From Bradyrhizobium sp. CB3481 (lineage in GTDB: Bacteria > Pseudomonadota > Alphaproteobacteria > Rhizobiales > Xanthobacteraceae), in NCBI RefSeq assembly GCF_029714305.1, contig NZ_CP121647.1:3864501-3928500 (forward strand): 64,000 nt of DNA, read 5' to 3'. The translations under genes and the position numbers were made by a program. A model generated the notes under the pieces. It saw nothing but the letters and a program-made list of their open reading frames with translations, searched no databases and was not told the origin of the DNA. Shown here one piece after another: positions 53,261 to 61,888 of this stretch; position 1 is the stretch's first letter; each line of letters opens with the position of its first letter.

Positions 53261-53285
53261 GTGCGACTGTCGCAGTTCTGCGACA
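53261..53285. promoter_or_regulatory. Palindromic upstream site of the aldehyde dehydrogenase gene
   Basis: TGTCGCAG-TT-CTGCGACA (53268-53285) is a perfect inverted repeat of eight bases per arm. A third half-site GTGCGAC precedes it at 53261-53267, making TGCGAC-t-GTCGCA a second palindrome. It lies about 100 bases before the aldehyde dehydrogenase start and is the likely target of the Fis-type HTH regulator encoded just upstream. No sigma-54 promoter (TGGC-N7-TTGC) was found. Confidence 0.6.
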
Positions 53286-53387
53286 CACGCGCAGACGATC
53301 CGGTTTCGACGGGCAGACAATAAACCCAGCCTTCGTCATGGTTTTCCTGAGCGCCGCATACAGCGACGCCATATCGAGGGAACAGCC

Positions 53388-54905
53388 ATGAACAAGGTCG
53401 AATTTTCACGGACTGCGAAGGCCCCGTTCGAACGGCGGTACGGGAACTACATCAACGGAAAATGGGCCGAGCCGCGCTCAGGCCGCTACTTCGAGAATTT
53501 CTCGCCGGTCAACGGCCGGCTGCTGTGCGAGGTCGCACGCTCCGAAGCCAAGGATGTCGAAGACGCGCTCGATGCCGCGCACGCCGCCAAGGAAGCATGG
53601 GGCCGCGTCAGCGTTGCCGAACGCGCGCTGATCCTGAATCGCATCGCCGATCGCATGGAGGAAAACCTCGACCTGCTTGCGCTCGCCGAAACCTGGGATA
53701 ACGGCAAGCCGATCCGCGAGACCACCGCGGCCGACGTGCCGCTCGCCATCGATCATTTCCGCTATTTCGCCGGCGCCATTCGCGCCCAGGAAGGCAGCCT
53801 CTCCGAAATCGATCATGACACCGTCGCCTATCATTTCCACGAGCCGCTCGGCGTCGTCGGACAGATCATTCCCTGGAATTTCCCGCTGCTGATGGCGTGC
53901 TGGAAGCTGGCGCCGGCGCTGGCCGCCGGAAACTGCGTCGTGCTCAAGCCGGCCGAACAGACCCCGGCCGCGATCATGGTATGGGCAGGGCTGATCGGCG
54001 ATTTGTTGCCGCCGGGCGTGCTCAACATCGTCAACGGCTTCGGCCTCGAGGCCGGCAAGCCGCTGGCGTCCTCGCCGCGCATCTCCAAGATCGCCTTTAC
54101 CGGCGAGACCTCGACCGGCCGCCTCATCATGCAATATGCAAGCGCGAACCTCATTCCGGTGACGCTCGAGCTCGGCGGCAAGTCGCCCAACATCTTCTTC
54201 AAGGACGTCACTGCCGAGGACGACGATTTCTTCGACAAGGCGATCGAAGGCTTCGTGATGTTCGCGTTCAACCAGGGCGAGGTCTGCACCTGTCCGAGCC
54301 GCGCGCTGATCCATGAATCGATCTTCGACCGCTTCATGGAGCGTGCCTTGAAGCGCGTCGAGGCGATCGTCCAGGGCGATCCGCTCGATCCGGCGACGAT
54401 GATCGGCGCGCAGGCCTCGTCCGAGCAGTTGCAGAAGATCCTGTCCTACATCGACATCGGTCGCCAGGAGGGCGCGCAGGTACTGACCGGCGGGGCACGC
54501 AGCGAACTGCCGGGCGATCTCGCCGGCGGCTTCTACGTCAAGCCGACGGTGTTCAAGGGCAACAACAAGATGCGCATCTTCCAGGAGGAGATTTTCGGAC
54601 CGGTTGTTTCGGTCACGACCTTCAAGGACGATGACGAGGCGCTCGCCATCGCCAACGACACGCTCTACGGCCTCGGCGCCGGTATCTGGAGCCGCGACGC
54701 CAGCCGGCTATACCGGTTCGGCCGCGCTATCCAGGCGGGCCGGGTCTGGACCAATTGCTACCACGCCTATCCGGCGCACGCCGCGTTCGGTGGCTACAAG
54801 CAATCGGGCGTCGGCCGTGAGACCCACAAAATGATGCTCGACCATTACCAGCAGACCAAGAACCTGCTGGTCAGCTACAGCCCGAAGAAGCTCGGCTTCT
54901 TCTGA
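53388..54905 (+). CDS. NAD(P)-dependent aldehyde dehydrogenase (ExaC/AcoD type)
   Basis: 505 residues. [21 protein letters not shown] binds cofactor, [12 protein letters not shown] carries the catalytic Glu, and [18 protein letters not shown] the nucleophilic Cys near residue 300. [20 protein letters not shown] and the C-terminal [17 protein letters not shown] complete the family. The GEVCTCPSR form is characteristic of the acetaldehyde dehydrogenase group found next to AcoR-like regulators. It oxidises short aldehydes to acids. A palindromic site precedes it and a GC-rich hairpin with T-run ends it. Confidence 0.92.
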   Translation: MNKVEFSRTAKAPFERRYGNYINGKWAEPRSGRYFENFSPVNGRLLCEVARSEAKDVEDALDAAHAAKEAWGRVSVAERALILNRIADRMEENLDLLALAETWDNGKPIRETTAADVPLAIDHFRYFAGAIRAQEGSLSEIDHDTVAYHFHEPLGVVGQIIPWNFPLLMACWKLAPALAAGNCVVLKPAEQTPAAIMVWAGLIGDLLPPGVLNIVNGFGLEAGKPLASSPRISKIAFTGETSTGRLIMQYASANLIPVTLELGGKSPNIFFKDVTAEDDDFFDKAIEGFVMFAFNQGEVCTCPSRALIHESIFDRFMERALKRVEAIVQGDPLDPATMIGAQASSEQLQKILSYIDIGRQEGAQVLTGGARSELPGDLAGGFYVKPTVFKGNNKMRIFQEEIFGPVVSVTTFKDDDEALAIANDTLYGLGAGIWSRDASRLYRFGRAIQAGRVWTNCYHAYPAHAAFGGYKQSGVGRETHKMMLDHYQQTKNLLVSYSPKKLGFF

Positions 54906-54925
54906 TCTGTAGTGAGAGGAATGGT

Positions 54926-54968
54926 GCGGCGCGCGCGGCCAATGCGGTCCGCGCGCCGCGCTGTTTTT
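54926..54968 (+). terminator. Terminator after the aldehyde dehydrogenase gene
   Basis: GCGGCGCGCG (54926-54935) pairs with CGCGCGCCGC (54950-54959), with inner pairing GGCC/GGTC, followed by GCTG and five T at 54964-54968. Confidence 0.75.
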
Positions 54969-55092
54969 CAAGAACTTGTCATCGTCTTTGCGATTCCGGC
55001 CACACCCGTTCCGTCGTATAGTTGCGCATCCAGGGGGAAGCTGTGCTGCATCACGTGAGTATCACCTGAAATAGCAGTGACGGAGGTCCGCC

Positions 55093-55512
55093 ATGAAAGT
55101 CAAAGACGCAATGCACAAGGGCGTCGACTGGGTCAATCCCGATACGCCCATCACCGAAATCGCCAAGCTAATGCGCGAGCACGATATCGGCTGCATCCCG
55201 ATCGGCGAGGACGACAAGCTGGTCGGCATGGTGACCGATCGCGATATCGTCTGCAAAGGACTTGCCAACGGCAAATTCGACGCCAATCGTGCCTTGGCGC
55301 GCGACGTCATGACCGACGGCATCCATTGCTGCCGGGAGGATGACGACCTTGCCAAGGCCGTGCATCACATGGAGTCGCTGCAGGTTCGCAGGCTGCCAGT
55401 CATCAACAAGAATAAGCGAATGGTCGGCATGATCAGCCTCGGCGACGTCGGCCGCCTGGCGCCCAATGATCTGCTGGCCGGATGCGTGAAGCACGTCGCG
55501 GCGCATCACTGA
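55093..55512 (+). CDS. Tandem CBS-domain protein
   Basis: 139 residues made of two CBS domains. The first is AMHKGVDWVNPDTPITEIAKLMREHDIGCIPIGEDDKLVGMVTDRDI (blocks ITEIAKLMREHDIGCIPI and LVGMVTDRDIV), the second RDVMTDGIHCC, MESLQVRRLPVINKNKRMVGMISLGDV. Such proteins bind adenine nucleotides as energy sensors. A GGAG site lies nine bases before ATG 55093. It stands alone; partners are unknown. Confidence 0.88.
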   Translation: MKVKDAMHKGVDWVNPDTPITEIAKLMREHDIGCIPIGEDDKLVGMVTDRDIVCKGLANGKFDANRALARDVMTDGIHCCREDDDLAKAVHHMESLQVRRLPVINKNKRMVGMISLGDVGRLAPNDLLAGCVKHVAAHH

Positions 55513-55615
55513 CGTGCGGCCTCTTTGGGATCGCGGCGTCACACATCCTCTCGCGGCTGTTCAGCCACGAACAGCCGCCAATCTTCTGCTTGAATCACGT
55601 TGGCCGCGCGCCGCC

Positions 55616-56083
55616 TCAGTCGTGTGTGCTGAAGTGGCCGCGCCAGGCCTTCGCCGTCAGCCGTGCGAACTCCTCGCCGTCCATGCGGATCAGCGTCGCG
55701 TGGTCGCCGGCCTCCACGTAGATGTCCCGGTGCGGATCGATGCTGTTGTCGACGATGACGTCGAGCCCGTAACACTCACCAAGCGCCGGGATGGCGCCGC
55801 GCTCGCAATCCCCGAACAGACGTTCGATTTCATCCTCGCTCGCCAGGTCGACCTTGTGGCCGAGCTGACTTTTCAGCGCGGATAGATGCAGATGGTGCGA
55901 GGCCGGAAGCACGGCCATCATGTAGCCGCCGTCACGGCGCAGCACGACCGCCTTGGCCAGCGCCTCGCCGGAGACGTGGCAGGCTTCCGCCGTGCGCGTC
56001 GATGACATGGTCGGGGCATGGGCAATCAGGTCATAGCTGACGCCTTGGTCCAGGTATTTCTGCAGGGTCGGGGAAACGGTCAT
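55616..56083 (-). CDS. YbaK/EbsC-family aminoacyl-tRNA deacylase
   Basis: 155 residues, a single YbaK domain. EALAKAVVLRRDGGYMMAVLPASHHLHL holds the conserved Lys of the active site, and GAIPALGECYGLDVIVDNSI the G-x-x-x-P segment. These enzymes hydrolyse mischarged Pro-, Ala- or Cys-tRNA in trans. The ATG at 56083 has GAGGAG. The window's ProRS lacks its own editing domain, so this gene is a good candidate for the missing activity, an inference. It could equally be a general YbaK of unknown substrate. It is convergent with the CBS gene and divergent from the caspase-like gene. Confidence 0.82.
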   Translation of the reverse strand: MTVSPTLQKYLDQGVSYDLIAHAPTMSSTRTAEACHVSGEALAKAVVLRRDGGYMMAVLPASHHLHLSALKSQLGHKVDLASEDEIERLFGDCERGAIPALGECYGLDVIVDNSIDPHRDIYVEAGDHATLIRMDGEEFARLTAKAWRGHFSTHD

Positions 56084-56324
56084 GGCGGCTCCTCCATTGC
56101 ATGGGCAATCCGCCACATCGGAGGAACTCGCGCCACCGCCTCACGATGCGGGCGAACACGATCTAATGATAAGATACGCCCGCCGGGCGGTCGCCACAAT
56201 GCCCAATTCTGTCAGGAACCGGGCGGAGCGGGCCGCCGTGCCTTGTTGCGAGCGCATTTGTTCAAGAAATGTTCAGCTCAAAGCGCCTTCGATACGGCGC
56301 GTGGGCGGCGACAGGGTGGGACCC

Positions 56325-58751
56325 ATGCGGGCAGTTAGAAGTTTAACGATCCTTTCGGCGTGTCTCGTCACGATATCCGTTCTGGCGGGACATCTGAGCG
56401 ATGCCGCCGCGCAGCAGCCGGAAAAGCGGATTGCGCTGGTGGTCGGCAACGGCGCCTACGCGCAATCGCCGCTGGCGACGGCGGTCAATGATGCGGGCTT
56501 GATCGCGCAGACCCTACAGGCGGCCGGTTTCGACGTGATCGGCGCCCGCGACCTCGACGGCGACACGCTGCGCAGGAGTTTTCGCGATTTCATCCAGAAG
56601 GCGGAAAGCTCGGGGCCGGATACCGTCGCGATGGTGTATCTCGCGGGCTACGGGCTGCAGCTCGCCGGCGACAATTATTTCGTGCCGGTCGATTCCGCGA
56701 TCAACCGCGAAGCCGACGTACCGATCGAGGCGCTGCGGACCGGCGACTATATCCGCCAGCTGGCCTCGCTGCCGCTGAAGGCCGGCATCGTCGTGCTGGA
56801 CGCGGCGCGGCAACAGCCTTTCGTCAATGGACAGATCGCAAGCGGTCTCGCGCTGGTCGAGGCCGATCCGCACATGCTGATCGCCTTCAATGCGGCGCCG
56901 GGAACGATCGCGCCGGCCGAGCAGGGGCCGTATGGCATCTACGCCCAGTCGCTGGCCGAGATGATCCGGACCGGCGGGTTGCCGCTGCCGGAGGTTTTCA
57001 ATCGCCTCAGGCTGCGCGTCAACGAGGCGAGCAAGGGCGCGCAGGTGCCTTGGGACAGCCAGAAGGTCGATGCCGGCTTCACCTTCTTCGAGCGCGCCCC
57101 CGATGCGCCGGCCCCGGCGGCACCGGATCAGGCCGCCGCCGTCAAGGACAAGCCGATCCGCGATCTCGGCGTGCGGGACGCCTACGCCGCGGCGCTGGAG
57201 CGCGACACGCTACAGGGCTATGAGGAATTTCTCGGCGCCTATGCAAGCGATCCCTTGTCCAAACGGGTGAGGGCGATCGCGGCAGCGCGGCGCGAAGCGA
57301 TCACATGGCGCCGCACCTACCGCACCGATACACCGAACGCCTATTGGTCGTATCTGCAGCGCTATCCGCGCGGGCCGCATGCCGCCGACGCGCGCCGCCG
57401 GCTGGCCATTCTCACCGCGCCGCTCGAGCCGCCGCCGACATTCGACGTCATCGACTACGATGTCCCGCCACCGCCGCCGGAAGAGATCATCTATGTCGAT
57501 CGCCCGGTGCTGGCCTTCGGCGATCCCGAGTTCGATTTCGTCCCACCGCCGCCGGCGCCGGTCTACTATCTGCCGCCGCCGCCGGATGATTTCGTGGTGC
57601 TGGAGCCGCCGCCGCCGCCGATCGGGCTATTCATCCTGCCGCAGCCGGTGTTCGTGCCGATCCCGGTCTATGTCAGGCCGCCGCGCTATGTCGCGCCGCC
57701 GCCGAACAACGTCATCTTTGCCAACATCCATAATCGCGCCGCCATCGACAGCGTCATCAACCGGCGGGGGCCGCCGCCGCCCGCGGCCGGACCCGGGGAA
57801 AGGGCTGGCCGTCCCGGCTCGCCGGCGGTTGCGCCGGCGCAAGGAACCGCCACGCCGAGCCTGCCGCCCGCGGTCGCGCAGCGCGCGACGCTGATCCAGC
57901 AGGGCAAGGCGCCGGTACCACCGAGCGCCACGATCAATCCCGCAGTGAGGACCGGTTTGCCCGGCGCTCCCGCGGGACAGGCCGGACGGCCGAACGCGCC
58001 GCAGCCGGCAAACGCACCGGCCGCGACGCTGCCGTCGCCGCAGCCCCTGCCGAGGGCCAATGCGTTGCCGGTGCCGGGCGCCAGGGGCGCGCCGCCGCCA
58101 CCGCCTAGCGCTGCAGTCAATCCAAACGCGAGGACCGCGCCCGGCACTCCGCCAACACCGCCCAGCGCGGCGGTCAATCCGAACGCGAGGACCGGGCCCG
58201 GCGCGCCACCGCCCAGCGCCGCGGTCAATCCGAACGCCAGGACTGCGCCCGGCACGCCGCCGCCCGCACCCGGCGTGACCGGCGCACGGCCTGCCATTGG
58301 CGCAACGGCTCCGGTCGGCCCGCCACCCCGAGGCACGCCGCCACCAAGCGCCGCCGCGCCATCGAGGCCATCAGCTGCGGTTGCCCCGCGACCTCAACCG
58401 CCGCCCGACGTGCGGCGAGCCCCGCCGCCCGCGGCGATCGCGGCAAGGCCGCCACCGCCGGCTGCGCGGATCAGCCCGGCGGCGCCGCCGCCCAGGATGG
58501 CCCCGCCACCTCCGCCGGCAAGGATGGCCGCGCCATCGCCTCCACCCAGAATGGCCGCGCCACCGGCGCCGCCGCCTCGCATGGCTGCGCCGCCGCCACG
58601 AATGGCTGCGCCGCCTCCGCCAGCCCCGCGGATGGCCGCTCCGCCGCCTCCGCGGATGGCTGCCCCGGCACCACCGCCACGGATGGCGGCACCGCCACCG
58701 GCGGTGCGCGCCGCGCCGGCCAGGAGCTGCCCGCCCGGCGCCCGCTGCTGA
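56325..58751 (+). CDS. Caspase-fold pseudoenzyme with a long proline-rich tail
   Basis: 808 residues. Signal peptide SLTILSACLVTISVLAGH, cleaved near DAAAQ. Residues 34-270 have the C14 caspase fold: RIALVVGNGAYAQSPL, NDAGLIAQTLQAAGF, DNYFVPVDSA. The catalytic His of the usual Y-A-G-H-G motif is Tyr109 (LAGYGLQ), and the catalytic Cys of L-D-A-C-R is Ala161 (LDAARQQPF); both are lost, so it cannot be a protease. After residue 270 come helical repeats (residues 285-370) and then about 430 Pro/Ala/Arg-rich residues, including three copies of P-P-S-A-A-V-N-P-N-A-R-T and many R-M-A-A-P units. The frame upstream to 56082 is untranslated sequence. Probably a secreted scaffold. Confidence 0.85.
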   Translation: MRAVRSLTILSACLVTISVLAGHLSDAAAQQPEKRIALVVGNGAYAQSPLATAVNDAGLIAQTLQAAGFDVIGARDLDGDTLRRSFRDFIQKAESSGPDTVAMVYLAGYGLQLAGDNYFVPVDSAINREADVPIEALRTGDYIRQLASLPLKAGIVVLDAARQQPFVNGQIASGLALVEADPHMLIAFNAAPGTIAPAEQGPYGIYAQSLAEMIRTGGLPLPEVFNRLRLRVNEASKGAQVPWDSQKVDAGFTFFERAPDAPAPAAPDQAAAVKDKPIRDLGVRDAYAAALERDTLQGYEEFLGAYASDPLSKRVRAIAAARREAITWRRTYRTDTPNAYWSYLQRYPRGPHAADARRRLAILTAPLEPPPTFDVIDYDVPPPPPEEIIYVDRPVLAFGDPEFDFVPPPPAPVYYLPPPPDDFVVLEPPPPPIGLFILPQPVFVPIPVYVRPPRYVAPPPNNVIFANIHNRAAIDSVINRRGPPPPAAGPGERAGRPGSPAVAPAQGTATPSLPPAVAQRATLIQQGKAPVPPSATINPAVRTGLPGAPAGQAGRPNAPQPANAPAATLPSPQPLPRANALPVPGARGAPPPPPSAAVNPNARTAPGTPPTPPSAAVNPNARTGPGAPPPSAAVNPNARTAPGTPPPAPGVTGARPAIGATAPVGPPPRGTPPPSAAAPSRPSAAVAPRPQPPPDVRRAPPPAAIAARPPPPAARISPAAPPPRMAPPPPPARMAAPSPPPRMAAPPAPPPRMAAPPPRMAAPPPPAPRMAAPPPPRMAAPAPPPRMAAPPPAVRAAPARSCPPGARC
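58099..58263 (+). repeat. Tandem repeats in the tail of the caspase-like gene
   Basis: Three units of about 51-57 bases encode PPSAAVNPNART(A/G)PG. The bases differ slightly between units, so they are not freshly duplicated. A second set of R-M-A-A-P units runs from about 58492 to 58705. Confidence 0.75.
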
Positions 58752-58759
58752 GTGTTAAC

Positions 58760-58783
58760 GGGCCAGATCACTGGATCTGGCCC
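58760..58783 (+). terminator. Hairpin after the caspase-like gene
   Basis: GGGCCAGATC (58760-58769) pairs perfectly with GATCTGGCCC (58774-58783), loop ACTG. No T-run follows, so it may be a weak or Rho-dependent stop rather than an intrinsic terminator. Confidence 0.4.
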
Positions 58784-58835
58784 GGGACGGCTCCAAATCG
58801 CAGGGCTTGGGGGCTGAAAATCCAGCCGTATTTCC

Positions 58836-58863
58836 TTGCTTCTGGCTGGAATCCGGCTATATA
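58836..58863 (+). promoter_or_regulatory. Promoter of the rpsB operon
   Basis: TTGCTT (58836-58841) and TATATA (58858-58863), 16 bases apart. This is the best promoter match in the window's right half and leaves a leader of about 105 bases before rpsB. Confidence 0.65.
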
Positions 58864-58878
58864 GCGCGCCATCTCACA

Positions 58879-58950
58879 CGGAAACATGGCTCTCAAAGGC
58901 CGTCCGGTGGCAACCGGGCCAGTCAGGCCCGTTTGCTCACACGTTTCCGG
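58879..58950 (+). other. Structured leader of rpsB
   Basis: CGGAAAC (58879-58885) can pair with GTTTCCG (58943-58949), closing a domain that contains CCGGT/ACCGG (58904-58917) and GCC/GGC (58918-58928). The arrangement fits an autoregulatory ribosomal-protein leader. GGAGG (58949-58953) lies in the closing region. An in-frame ATG at 58886 is open through to rpsB but has only GGA before it. Confidence 0.45.
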
Positions 58951-58975
58951 AGGAACCAACCGGAGAACTATACCT

Positions 58976-59974
58976 ATGGCGCTACCCGATTTCTCTATGC
59001 GTCAGCTCCTCGAAGCTGGCGTGCACTTTGGTCACCAATCGCACCGCTGGAATCCGAAGATGGCGGATTACATTTTCGGTGCCCGCAACAACATCCACAT
59101 CATCGATCTCGCCCAGACCGTGCCGATGCTGCACAACGCGCTGAAGGCGGTGTCGGACACCGTTGCCAAGGGCGGCCGCATCCTGTTCGTCGGCACCAAG
59201 CGCCAGGCGCAGGACGGCGTGGCCGATGCGGCGAAGCGCTCGGCGCAGTACTTCGTCAACTCGCGCTGGCTCGGTGGCACGCTGACCAACTGGAAGACGA
59301 TTTCGGGCTCGATTAAGCGCCTGCGTCATCTCGACGAGGTGCTGTCGTCCGGCGAAGCCAACTCCTACACCAAGAAGGAGCGGCTGACGCTGCAGCGCGA
59401 GCGTGACAAGCTCGACCGTTCGCTCGGCGGCATCAAGGACATGGGCGGTCTTCCCGACATGATCTTCGTGATCGACACCAACAAGGAAGACATCGCGATC
59501 CAGGAAGCGCAGCGGCTGAACATTCCCGTTGCCGCGATCGTCGATACCAACTCCGACCCCAAGGGCATCACCTATGTGGTGCCGGGCAATGACGACGCCG
59601 GCCGCGCCATCTCCCTGTATTGCGACCTGGTGGCCCGCGCCGCCATCGACGGCATTTCGCGCGCGCAGGGCGATTCCGGCATCGACGTCGGCGCCGCTGT
59701 TCAGCCGCTCCGCGAGGAACTTCCGGCCACGGCCGAAACCTCTGGCTTCCAGGGCCTGGCCGGTCCCCGCGGCACTGCCGACAACCTCAAGAAGCTCACC
59801 GGCGTGTCGGGCACGATCGAGAAGAAGCTCAACGATCTCGGCATCTTCCACTATTGGCAGCTCGCCGAGCTCGATCACGATACCGCACACAAGATCGGCG
59901 AAGAGGTCGGTCTTCCGAGCCGGGCCGATGCCTGGGTCGCCCAGGCCAAGGCGCTCACTGCGGAAGCGGAATAA
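58976..59974 (+). CDS. rpsB: Ribosomal protein S2 with C-terminal helix-hairpin-helix extension
   Basis: 332 residues; ordinary S2 is about 240. The first 235 residues are S2: [48 protein letters not shown] and [14 protein letters not shown]. Residues about 266-325 add [19 protein letters not shown], then [17 protein letters not shown], a helix-hairpin-helix type domain also found attached to other rhizobial proteins. It is likely a lineage feature. S2 is required for the 30S platform. ATG 58976 has GGAG 10-14 bases upstream. First gene of rpsB-tsf-pyrH-frr-uppS-cdsA. Confidence 0.95.
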   Translation: MALPDFSMRQLLEAGVHFGHQSHRWNPKMADYIFGARNNIHIIDLAQTVPMLHNALKAVSDTVAKGGRILFVGTKRQAQDGVADAAKRSAQYFVNSRWLGGTLTNWKTISGSIKRLRHLDEVLSSGEANSYTKKERLTLQRERDKLDRSLGGIKDMGGLPDMIFVIDTNKEDIAIQEAQRLNIPVAAIVDTNSDPKGITYVVPGNDDAGRAISLYCDLVARAAIDGISRAQGDSGIDVGAAVQPLREELPATAETSGFQGLAGPRGTADNLKKLTGVSGTIEKKLNDLGIFHYWQLAELDHDTAHKIGEEVGLPSRADAWVAQAKALTAEAE

Positions 59975-59986
59975 TTGGTACGCCGC

Positions 59987-60007
59987 GTGGCCGGATCGTC
60001 CGGCCAC
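59987..60007 (+). other. Stem-loop between rpsB and tsf
   Basis: GTGGCCGGA (59987-59995) pairs perfectly with TCCGGCCAC (59999-60007), loop TCG. A short T-rich stretch (GGTTCTGTTCC) follows. It may partially terminate or protect the rpsB message. Confidence 0.55.
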
Positions 60008-60107
60008 CGGTTCTGTTCCTCAAGGCTTGAGCATTCCCTGGAGCTGACGATGGCACGGCGCAAAGCGCGCCGGGCCGGCCGCTCACAGGCAAGAAGGATA
60101 TTCAACG

Positions 60108-61031
60108 ATGGCAACGATCACTGCGGCGATGGTCAAGGAACTGCGCGAGTCGACCGGCGCGGGTATGATGGACTGCAAGGCCGCGCTCACTGAAACCAAT
60201 GGCGACATGCAGGCGGCTCAGGACTGGCTGCGCAAGAAGGGCCTGTCCAAGGCTGCCAAGAAGGCCGGTCGCGTCGCGGCGGAGGGCCTGATCGGCGCGC
60301 TGACGTCGGGCACCAAGGGCGTCGTGGTCGAAGTCAACTCCGAGACCGACTTCGTCGCGCGCAACGAGCAGTTCCAGGGCCTCGTCAAGATGATCGCCCA
60401 GGTCGCTCTGCACAACAAGGCCGACGTCGAGGTGATCAAGGCTGCCAAGGTCGGCGACGTCACCGTCGAGGCTGCGATCAACGACGCGATCGCCACGATC
60501 GGCGAGAACATGTCGCTGCGCCGCGCCTCCTCGCTCGAGGTCAGCAAGGGCGTGGTCTCGAGCTACATCCATGGCGCGGTGATCGACGGCGCCGGCAAGA
60601 TGGGCGTGCTGGTCGCGCTGGATTCGGCCGGCAAGACCGACGAGCTGGCCCAGCTCGGCCGCCAGCTCGCGATGCATGTCGCGGCGACCAATCCACTGGC
60701 GCTGGATTCGGCCGGCCTCGACCCGGAGACCGTGAAGCGCGAGAAGGACGTGCTGGCCGACAAGTATCGCCAGCAGGGCAAGCCGGAGAATGTGATCGAG
60801 AAGATCGTCGAGTCCGGCCTGAAGACCTACTACAAGGAAGTCTGCCTGCTCGACCAGGCCTTCATCCACGACACCGGCAAGTCGGTGGCGCAGGCGCTGA
60901 AGGAAGCTGAGGGCAAGGTCGGCGGACCTGTAAAGATTGCCGGCTTTGTGCGCTATGCTCTCGGCGAGGGAATCGAAAAGCAGGAATCCGATTTCGCGGC
61001 CGAGGTCGCGGCGGCCAGCGGCAAGAAGTAA
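60108..61031 (+). CDS. tsf: Translation elongation factor Ts
   Basis: 307 residues. [23 protein letters not shown] is the EF-Ts signature start (binds EF-Tu), and [17 protein letters not shown] is the second family signature. The core and dimer subdomains follow, with [18 protein letters not shown] near the end. It exchanges GDP for GTP on EF-Tu. AGAAGG precedes ATG 60108. It follows rpsB after a 133-base gap with a hairpin, as in most bacteria. Confidence 0.97.
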   Translation: MATITAAMVKELRESTGAGMMDCKAALTETNGDMQAAQDWLRKKGLSKAAKKAGRVAAEGLIGALTSGTKGVVVEVNSETDFVARNEQFQGLVKMIAQVALHNKADVEVIKAAKVGDVTVEAAINDAIATIGENMSLRRASSLEVSKGVVSSYIHGAVIDGAGKMGVLVALDSAGKTDELAQLGRQLAMHVAATNPLALDSAGLDPETVKREKDVLADKYRQQGKPENVIEKIVESGLKTYYKEVCLLDQAFIHDTGKSVAQALKEAEGKVGGPVKIAGFVRYALGEGIEKQESDFAAEVAAASGKK

Positions 61032-61046
61032 CCGCTGCGGTCACAG

Positions 61047-61071
61047 ACTTCCGGCGCGATGCGCCGGAAGT
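61047..61071 (+). other. Stem-loop between tsf and pyrH
   Basis: ACTTCCGGCGC (61047-61057) pairs perfectly with GCGCCGGAAGT (61061-61071), loop GAT. No T-run follows. Likely an attenuator or a 3'-protecting hairpin rather than a full terminator. Confidence 0.55.
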
Positions 61072-61101
61072 CGCCTGCGCGGGACAAGGAAGCGATAAGC
61101 A

Positions 61102-61818
61102 ATGGCTGACCCGGTCTATCGTCGCGTTGTGATCAAGCTCTCGGGCGAGTATCTCGCAGGCAGCCAGTCTTTCGGCATCGATCAGCCCACCATCGACCGC
61201 ATCGCCGACGATCTGATCGCGGCCAAGAAGCTCGGCGTCGAAGTCGCCGTCGTGATCGGCGGCGGCAACATCATTCGCGGCGTGGAAGTGTCCTCGCGCG
61301 GCGTGTCGCGCCCGACCGGCGATACCATGGGCATGCTCGCAACCATGATGAACTGCCTGGCGCTGGAAGCCGCCATCGAGCGCAAGGGGACGCCGGCTCG
61401 GACCCTGTCGGCGTTCGTGATGCCCGAGATTTCCGAGCTGTTCACCCGCAGTGCGGCGCACAAATACCTCGCCGAGGGGCGCATCGTGCTGCTCGGCGGC
61501 GGAACCGGCAATCCGTTCTTCACCACCGACACCACGGCGGTGCTGCGGGCGGCCGAGATCGGGGCGGAGGTCGTGCTGAAGGCCACCAATGTCGACGGCG
61601 TCTACAGCGCCGATCCGAAAAAGGACCCGTCCGCCAAGCGTTTTGATCGTCTGACGCATTCGCAGGCGATCACCGGTGGCTACAAGGTGATGGATGCGAC
61701 CGCATTCGCGCTTGCCCGCGAGACGTCACTGCCTATCATCGTATTCTCGATCGCCGAGCCGGGTTCGATCGGCGCCATCCTGCGCGGGACCGGCCACGGC
61801 ACGGTGGTCGCCGGCTGA
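61102..61818 (+). CDS. pyrH: UMP kinase
   Basis: 238 residues of the amino-acid-kinase fold. [13 protein letters not shown] at the start is the phosphate-binding block, [13 protein letters not shown] the nucleotide loop, and [26 protein letters not shown] sequence ([15 protein letters not shown]) the metal and acceptor site. It converts UMP to UDP using ATP as hexamer. AAGGAAG precedes ATG 61102. frr follows after 70 bases. Confidence 0.97.
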   Translation: MADPVYRRVVIKLSGEYLAGSQSFGIDQPTIDRIADDLIAAKKLGVEVAVVIGGGNIIRGVEVSSRGVSRPTGDTMGMLATMMNCLALEAAIERKGTPARTLSAFVMPEISELFTRSAAHKYLAEGRIVLLGGGTGNPFFTTDTTAVLRAAEIGAEVVLKATNVDGVYSADPKKDPSAKRFDRLTHSQAITGGYKVMDATAFALARETSLPIIVFSIAEPGSIGAILRGTGHGTVVAG

Positions 61819-61888
61819 TATGCCGGCGCAGTTTCGACCGCAGGCAAGCAAGACGCCGGCGGCTGGTTTCCAAGGAGGGGAGAGCGTT

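Noticed and set aside
53286..53387. Sigma-54 promoter before the aldehyde dehydrogenase
   Set aside because: No TGGC-N7-TTGC pair is present and the regulator lacks the AAA+ domain.
57686..58771. Glycine-rich minus-strand frames opposite the proline-rich tail
   Set aside because: Reverse complement of Pro/Ala codons gives Gly/Ala-rich frames; no independent support.
58886..58975. Upstream in-frame start of rpsB
   Set aside because: Weak ribosome site and lies in the structured leader; the S2 family start at 58976 fits conserved length. Kept only as a possibility in the leader finding.
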